Part shown: piece by piece, positions 38,291 through 38,518 of the stretch
Position numbering within the stretch: the first letter of the stretch is position 1
How the letters are laid out: each line of letters opens with the position of its first letter
Source: HGM13006 sp963650135
GTDB taxonomy: Bacteria; Bacillota; Clostridia; Oscillospirales; Oscillospiraceae
DNA: 38,518 nucleotides
Direction: 5' to 3'
NCBI GenBank assembly: GCA_963650135.1
Contig: CAVJLG010000077.1
Coordinates: 1-38,518, forward strand
Made by a program: the position numbers and the translations under genes
Notes under the pieces: generated by a model
The model's database searches: none
The model's input: only the letters and a program-made list of their open reading frames with translations
Told to the model about the DNA's origin: nothing

Positions 38291-38518
38291 ATGGATATGA
38301 AAAAATGGCTGACCATTCCATTGGCCATGAGCCTGCTTGTGAGCCTTGCCGCCTGCGGAGAAACGACCCCCTCCGCCTCTGTGGCAGAATCTGCTCCGGC
38401 AGAAACCCAGGCACAGGCCCCAGCGCCGGAGCCTGGCGCACCGGTACAAGAGGCCTCGACCCCCGAAGCTGCCCCCACCACCCCCGAGGATTCTCAGGCA
38501 GAGGATATCACCCCCGAG
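38291..38518 (+). CDS. Lipoprotein, N-terminal part (runs off right edge)
   Basis: 76 codons are readable with no stop, starting MDMKKWLTIPLAM after AGGAGAAGTT. The signal peptide ends in a lipobox LAAC (Cys20 or nearby), followed by a low-complexity Ala/Pro/Glu/Thr linker (APAPEPGAPVQEASTPEAAP). Such linkers tether clostridial surface lipoproteins; the functional domain is outside the window, so the role is unknown. Confidence 0.85.
   Translation, partial: MDMKKWLTIPLAMSLLVSLAACGETTPSASVAESAPAETQAQAPAPEPGAPVQEASTPEAAPTTPEDSQAEDITPE

Noticed and set aside
1..38518. CRISPR array, tRNA or rRNA genes
   Set aside because: No regularly spaced repeats, cloverleaf or rRNA signature was seen on either strand.

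Overview
The window looks like a piece of chromosome from a moderately GC-rich anaerobic Firmicute, probably a gut Clostridia of the Oscillospiraceae/Flavonifractor type. This is inferred from the ylxM-ffh-rpsP-khpA ribosomal/SRP cluster, stand-alone ECF S-components under FMN and tetrahydrofolate riboswitches, strong AGGAGG ribosome-binding sites, a DUF5685/DnaJ module and anaerobic molybdoenzyme metabolism. No rRNA, tRNA or CRISPR array was seen.

Layout. 1-130: truncated N-terminus of a transposase-like HTH protein running off the left edge. 218-1672 (-): three small accessory genes (HEAT-repeat protein and two unknowns). 1797-3074 (-): ECF sigma factor fused in frame to a 260-residue C-terminal domain, behind an ECF-type promoter. 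3156-5833: divergent LysR regulator and a subtype-B-tannase-like serine hydrolase carrying a Gly/Pro repeat. 5946-7319 (-): NSS sodium symporter. 7477-8921 (+): FMN riboswitch, ribU and an FMN-binding split-barrel protein. 8928-13427 (-): molybdenum-cofactor operon moeA / molybdopterin-binding protein / moaA / moaC / mogA behind a structured leader with a terminator. 13456-13621: pair of structured repeats. 13630-15821 (-): BKACE (DUF849) enzyme and thiolase. 16003-21646 (-): tight seven-gene operon ending in the two subunits of a pyrogallol-phloroglucinol transhydroxylase-like molybdoenzyme, preceded by five small genes of which four are unrecognised and one is a degenerate Nudix protein. 22018-24457 (+): zinc-ribbon membrane protein, DUF5685, DnaJ-TPR and GrpE. 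24456-26262: divergent LysR/SDR pair. 26347-28802 (-): membrane glucosyltransferase and GT2. 28976-29968 (-): birA. 30140-32441 (+): ylxM-ffh-rpsP-khpA. 32493-33599 (+): THF riboswitch and folT. 33640-35301 (-): dicarboxylate/amino-acid symporter with an ATPase-like N-terminal domain. 35514-38104 (+): sulfatase-like membrane protein and a zinc-independent MDR oxidoreductase. 38291-38518 (+): start of a lipoprotein.

The coherent story is the minus-strand block from about 21.6 kb down to 8.9 kb. A cytoplasmic bis-MGD enzyme of the transhydroxylase clade sits beside the genes that make its cofactor. It also sits beside a beta-keto-acid cleavage enzyme and a thiolase, the two kinds of enzyme that finish anaerobic phloroglucinol breakdown (3,5-dioxohexanoate to acetoacetate to acetyl-CoA). 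A tannase-family hydrolase is about 3 kb beyond. The inferred theme is anaerobic use of plant polyphenols (galloyl esters, gallate, pyrogallol). The gallate decarboxylase, phloroglucinol reductase and cyclohydrolase are not identifiable here, so the pathway is incomplete in this window. The small genes at the head of the transhydroxylase operon are the best candidates for something undescribed.
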